Shown: in pieces, positions 5,017 through 6,423 of the stretch
Position numbering within the stretch: position 1 is the stretch's first letter
Layout of the letters: every line of letters starts with the position of its first letter
Assembly: GCA_030681145.1 (NCBI GenBank)
Contig: JAUXXK010000428.1
Span: 1-6,423, forward strand
Length of the DNA: 6,423 nt
DNA from: Methanobacteriaceae archaeon
GTDB taxonomy: Archaea > Methanobacteriota > Methanobacteria > Methanobacteriales > Methanobacteriaceae
Direction of reading: 5' to 3'
The notes under the pieces: model-generated
What the model was told of the DNA's origin: nothing
The model's database searches: none
Seen by the model: the letters and a program-made list of their open reading frames with translations, nothing else
Position numbers and translations under genes: made by a program

Positions 5017-6423
5017 ATGTTTAACAAAGTTTTAATTGCCAATCGTGGTGAAATTGCTATAAGAGTGATGCGTGCTTGCAGAGAACTTGATGTGCAAAGT
5101 GTTGCTGTTTATTCTGATGCTGATAAATATTCTCTTTTTGCAAAATTTGCAGATGAAGCGTATTCCATAGGTGAATCATCTCCATCAAAAAGTTATTTGA
5201 ATATCGATAAAATCATAGAAGTGGCTGAAAAAAGCGGGGCCGATGCCATACACCCCGGTTATGGATTTTTAGCAGAAAATTCTAAATTAGGAGAAGAATG
5301 TGAAAAACATGGAATCAAGCTTATAGGGCCTTCTAAATCAGTTATTGAATCAATGGGAGACAAAATAACTTCTAAAAAATTAATGAGAGCTGCTGGAATC
5401 CCTGTAATTCCTGGAACAGATAAAGGAATCTCTAAAATTGACGAAGCTGTGGAAATAGCAGAATCAATTGGATATCCTGTGATTGTAAAAGCCTCTGCCG
5501 GTGGTGGAGGTATTGGAATGAGAACAGTTTATGAAAAAGATGAATTAGTGCGAGCCATCGAATCGACCCAATCAGTGGCAGCATCAGCCTTTGGAAATTC
5601 TACAGTATTCATTGAAAAATATTTAGAAGAACCACGACACATTGAATTTCAAATAATGGCAGATGAATATGGCAATACTATCCATGTAGCAGACAGGGAA
5701 TGTTCCATACAAAGAAGGCACCAGAAATTGATTGAAGAAGCCCCTTCACCAATAATGACTGAAGATCTTAGAGAAAGGATGGGTTCTGCTGCAGTTAAAG
5801 CAGCTGAATCCATAAATTATGCCAACGCAGGTACTGTTGAATTCCTTTATTCAAATGGGGACTTTTATTTTCTAGAAATGAATACCCGAATTCAAGTAGA
5901 GCATCCCATAACTGAAATAGTTACGGGAATAGATTTGGTACAGGAACAATTAAAAATTGCATCCGGAAAAGAGCTCAGCTGCAGTCAGAAAGATATTTCA
6001 GTCACGGGGCACGCCATTGAATGCCGTATAAATGCTGAAAATCCTTTAAAAGATTTTTCACCAAACTCTGGTAAAATTACCGGTTACAGATCCCCTGGAG
6101 GTCACGGCGTACGTGTAGATAGTGGAGTTTACATGAATTACTCCATACCAACATTCTATGATTCCATGATTTCCAAACTTATTGTCTGGGATAGAACAAG
6201 AACTGCTGCCATTGACCGTATGAAACGGGCATTGAGTGAATATGTAATTTTAGGTGTTAAAACAACCATTCCATTCCATAAAGCCATGATGCGAAGTTCT
6301 GATTTTAGAGCAGGCAAACTAAACACCCATTTTGTGGATGACCATCATAAAGGCATAACCGAGGAGATGGAGAAGGTTGTTATAGAAGATAAAGAAAGAT
6401 GGAACAGATTGAAATCCACATTT
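5017..6423 (+). CDS. pycA: Pyruvate carboxylase subunit A (biotin carboxylase), 3' end beyond the window
   Basis: This subunit carboxylates biotin using ATP and bicarbonate. A separate PycB then transfers the carboxyl group to pyruvate, giving oxaloacetate, which methanogens need for biosynthesis. The frame is open for 469 codons to the window edge with no stop; archaeal PycA is about 490 residues, so roughly 20 are missing. Pre-ATP-grasp domain, about 1-113: GEIAIR at 11-16, HPGYGFLAEN at 79-88. ATP-grasp domain: K116, K158, glycine-rich loop 162-168, H208, RRHQK with H235, E275, and EMNTRIQVEHP 287-297, holding the metal- and biotin-site Glu, Asn, Arg, Gln and Glu residues. C-terminal biotin carboxylase domain from about 330, with R337. 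All key catalytic residues known from E. coli AccC are present. Acetyl-CoA carboxylase biotin carboxylase is the alternative; the methanogen context favours pycA. The gene is divergent from the METTL5-like gene. From other Methanobacteriaceae, a biotin-protein ligase may follow it. Confidence 0.93.
   Translation, partial: MFNKVLIANRGEIAIRVMRACRELDVQSVAVYSDADKYSLFAKFADEAYSIGESSPSKSYLNIDKIIEVAEKSGADAIHPGYGFLAENSKLGEECEKHGIKLIGPSKSVIESMGDKITSKKLMRAAGIPVIPGTDKGISKIDEAVEIAESIGYPVIVKASAGGGGIGMRTVYEKDELVRAIESTQSVAASAFGNSTVFIEKYLEEPRHIEFQIMADEYGNTIHVADRECSIQRRHQKLIEEAPSPIMTEDLRERMGSAAVKAAESINYANAGTVEFLYSNGDFYFLEMNTRIQVEHPITEIVTGIDLVQEQLKIASGKELSCSQKDISVTGHAIECRINAENPLKDFSPNSGKITGYRSPGGHGVRVDSGVYMNYSIPTFYDSMISKLIVWDRTRTAAIDRMKRALSEYVILGVKTTIPFHKAMMRSSDFRAGKLNTHFVDDHHKGITEEMEKVVIEDKERWNRLKSTF

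Noticed and set aside
4770..5042. Minus-strand open frame of 90 codons rich in Tyr, Asn and Ile
   Set aside because: It lies in AT-rich intergenic DNA, runs antisense into the pycA start, resembles no known family and has no ribosome-binding site. Its internal peptide repeat (YPN..NHYPN) is simply the 21-bp tandem repeat, whose period is a multiple of three.

Overview
The window comes from a methanogenic archaeon, most probably a mesophilic member of the Methanobacteriaceae such as Methanobacterium (genus inferred). The ribosomal proteins are archaeal in type (an archaeal uL4 and a long uL3 of 336 residues). Several starts carry GGAGG/GGTGA ribosome-binding sites, the intergenic promoters have archaeal TATA boxes, and the pyruvate carboxylase is the separate A-subunit type of methanogens. 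From memory, Methanothermobacter thermautotrophicus has a similar order across its numbering origin: pycA MTH1917, then MTH1 (a trefoil-knot SPOUT protein), then the L3-L4-L23-L2 genes. The locus therefore looks like conserved core genome and shows no mobile DNA.

Layout. Positions 15-3725 hold a minus-strand operon, read right to left: a SPOUT RNA methyltransferase (2913-3725), uL3 (1862-2872), uL4 (1069-1839), uL23 (772-1032, start corrected here) and uL2 (15-740). The gaps are only 22-40 nt. uS19 would be expected next, beyond the left edge. Upstream, across a 269-nt gap with two candidate promoters and two inverted repeats, lies a METTL5-like methyltransferase gene (3995-4681), also on the minus strand. 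A 335-nt AT-rich divergent region then separates it from pycA (5017 to the window end, plus strand), which is cut at its 3' end.

How the genes work together. Four proteins belong to the large ribosomal subunit: uL2 and uL3 near the peptidyl-transferase centre, uL4 on the exit-tunnel wall, and uL23 at the tunnel exit. The two methyltransferases resemble the eukaryotic rRNA-modifying proteins SPOUT1 and METTL5, so the left two thirds reads as a ribosome production and modification block. pycA is metabolic: it encodes the biotin carboxylase subunit that supplies oxaloacetate for biosynthesis and is probably regulated separately.

The coding content is ordinary and no new multi-gene system is apparent. 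The points worth a second look lie in the regulatory DNA and at start sites: dyads next to or overlapping two TATA boxes, an apparently leaderless start for the SPOUT gene, a hairpin enclosing the uL4 stop codon, a 21-bp tandem repeat upstream of pycA, and the uL23 start.
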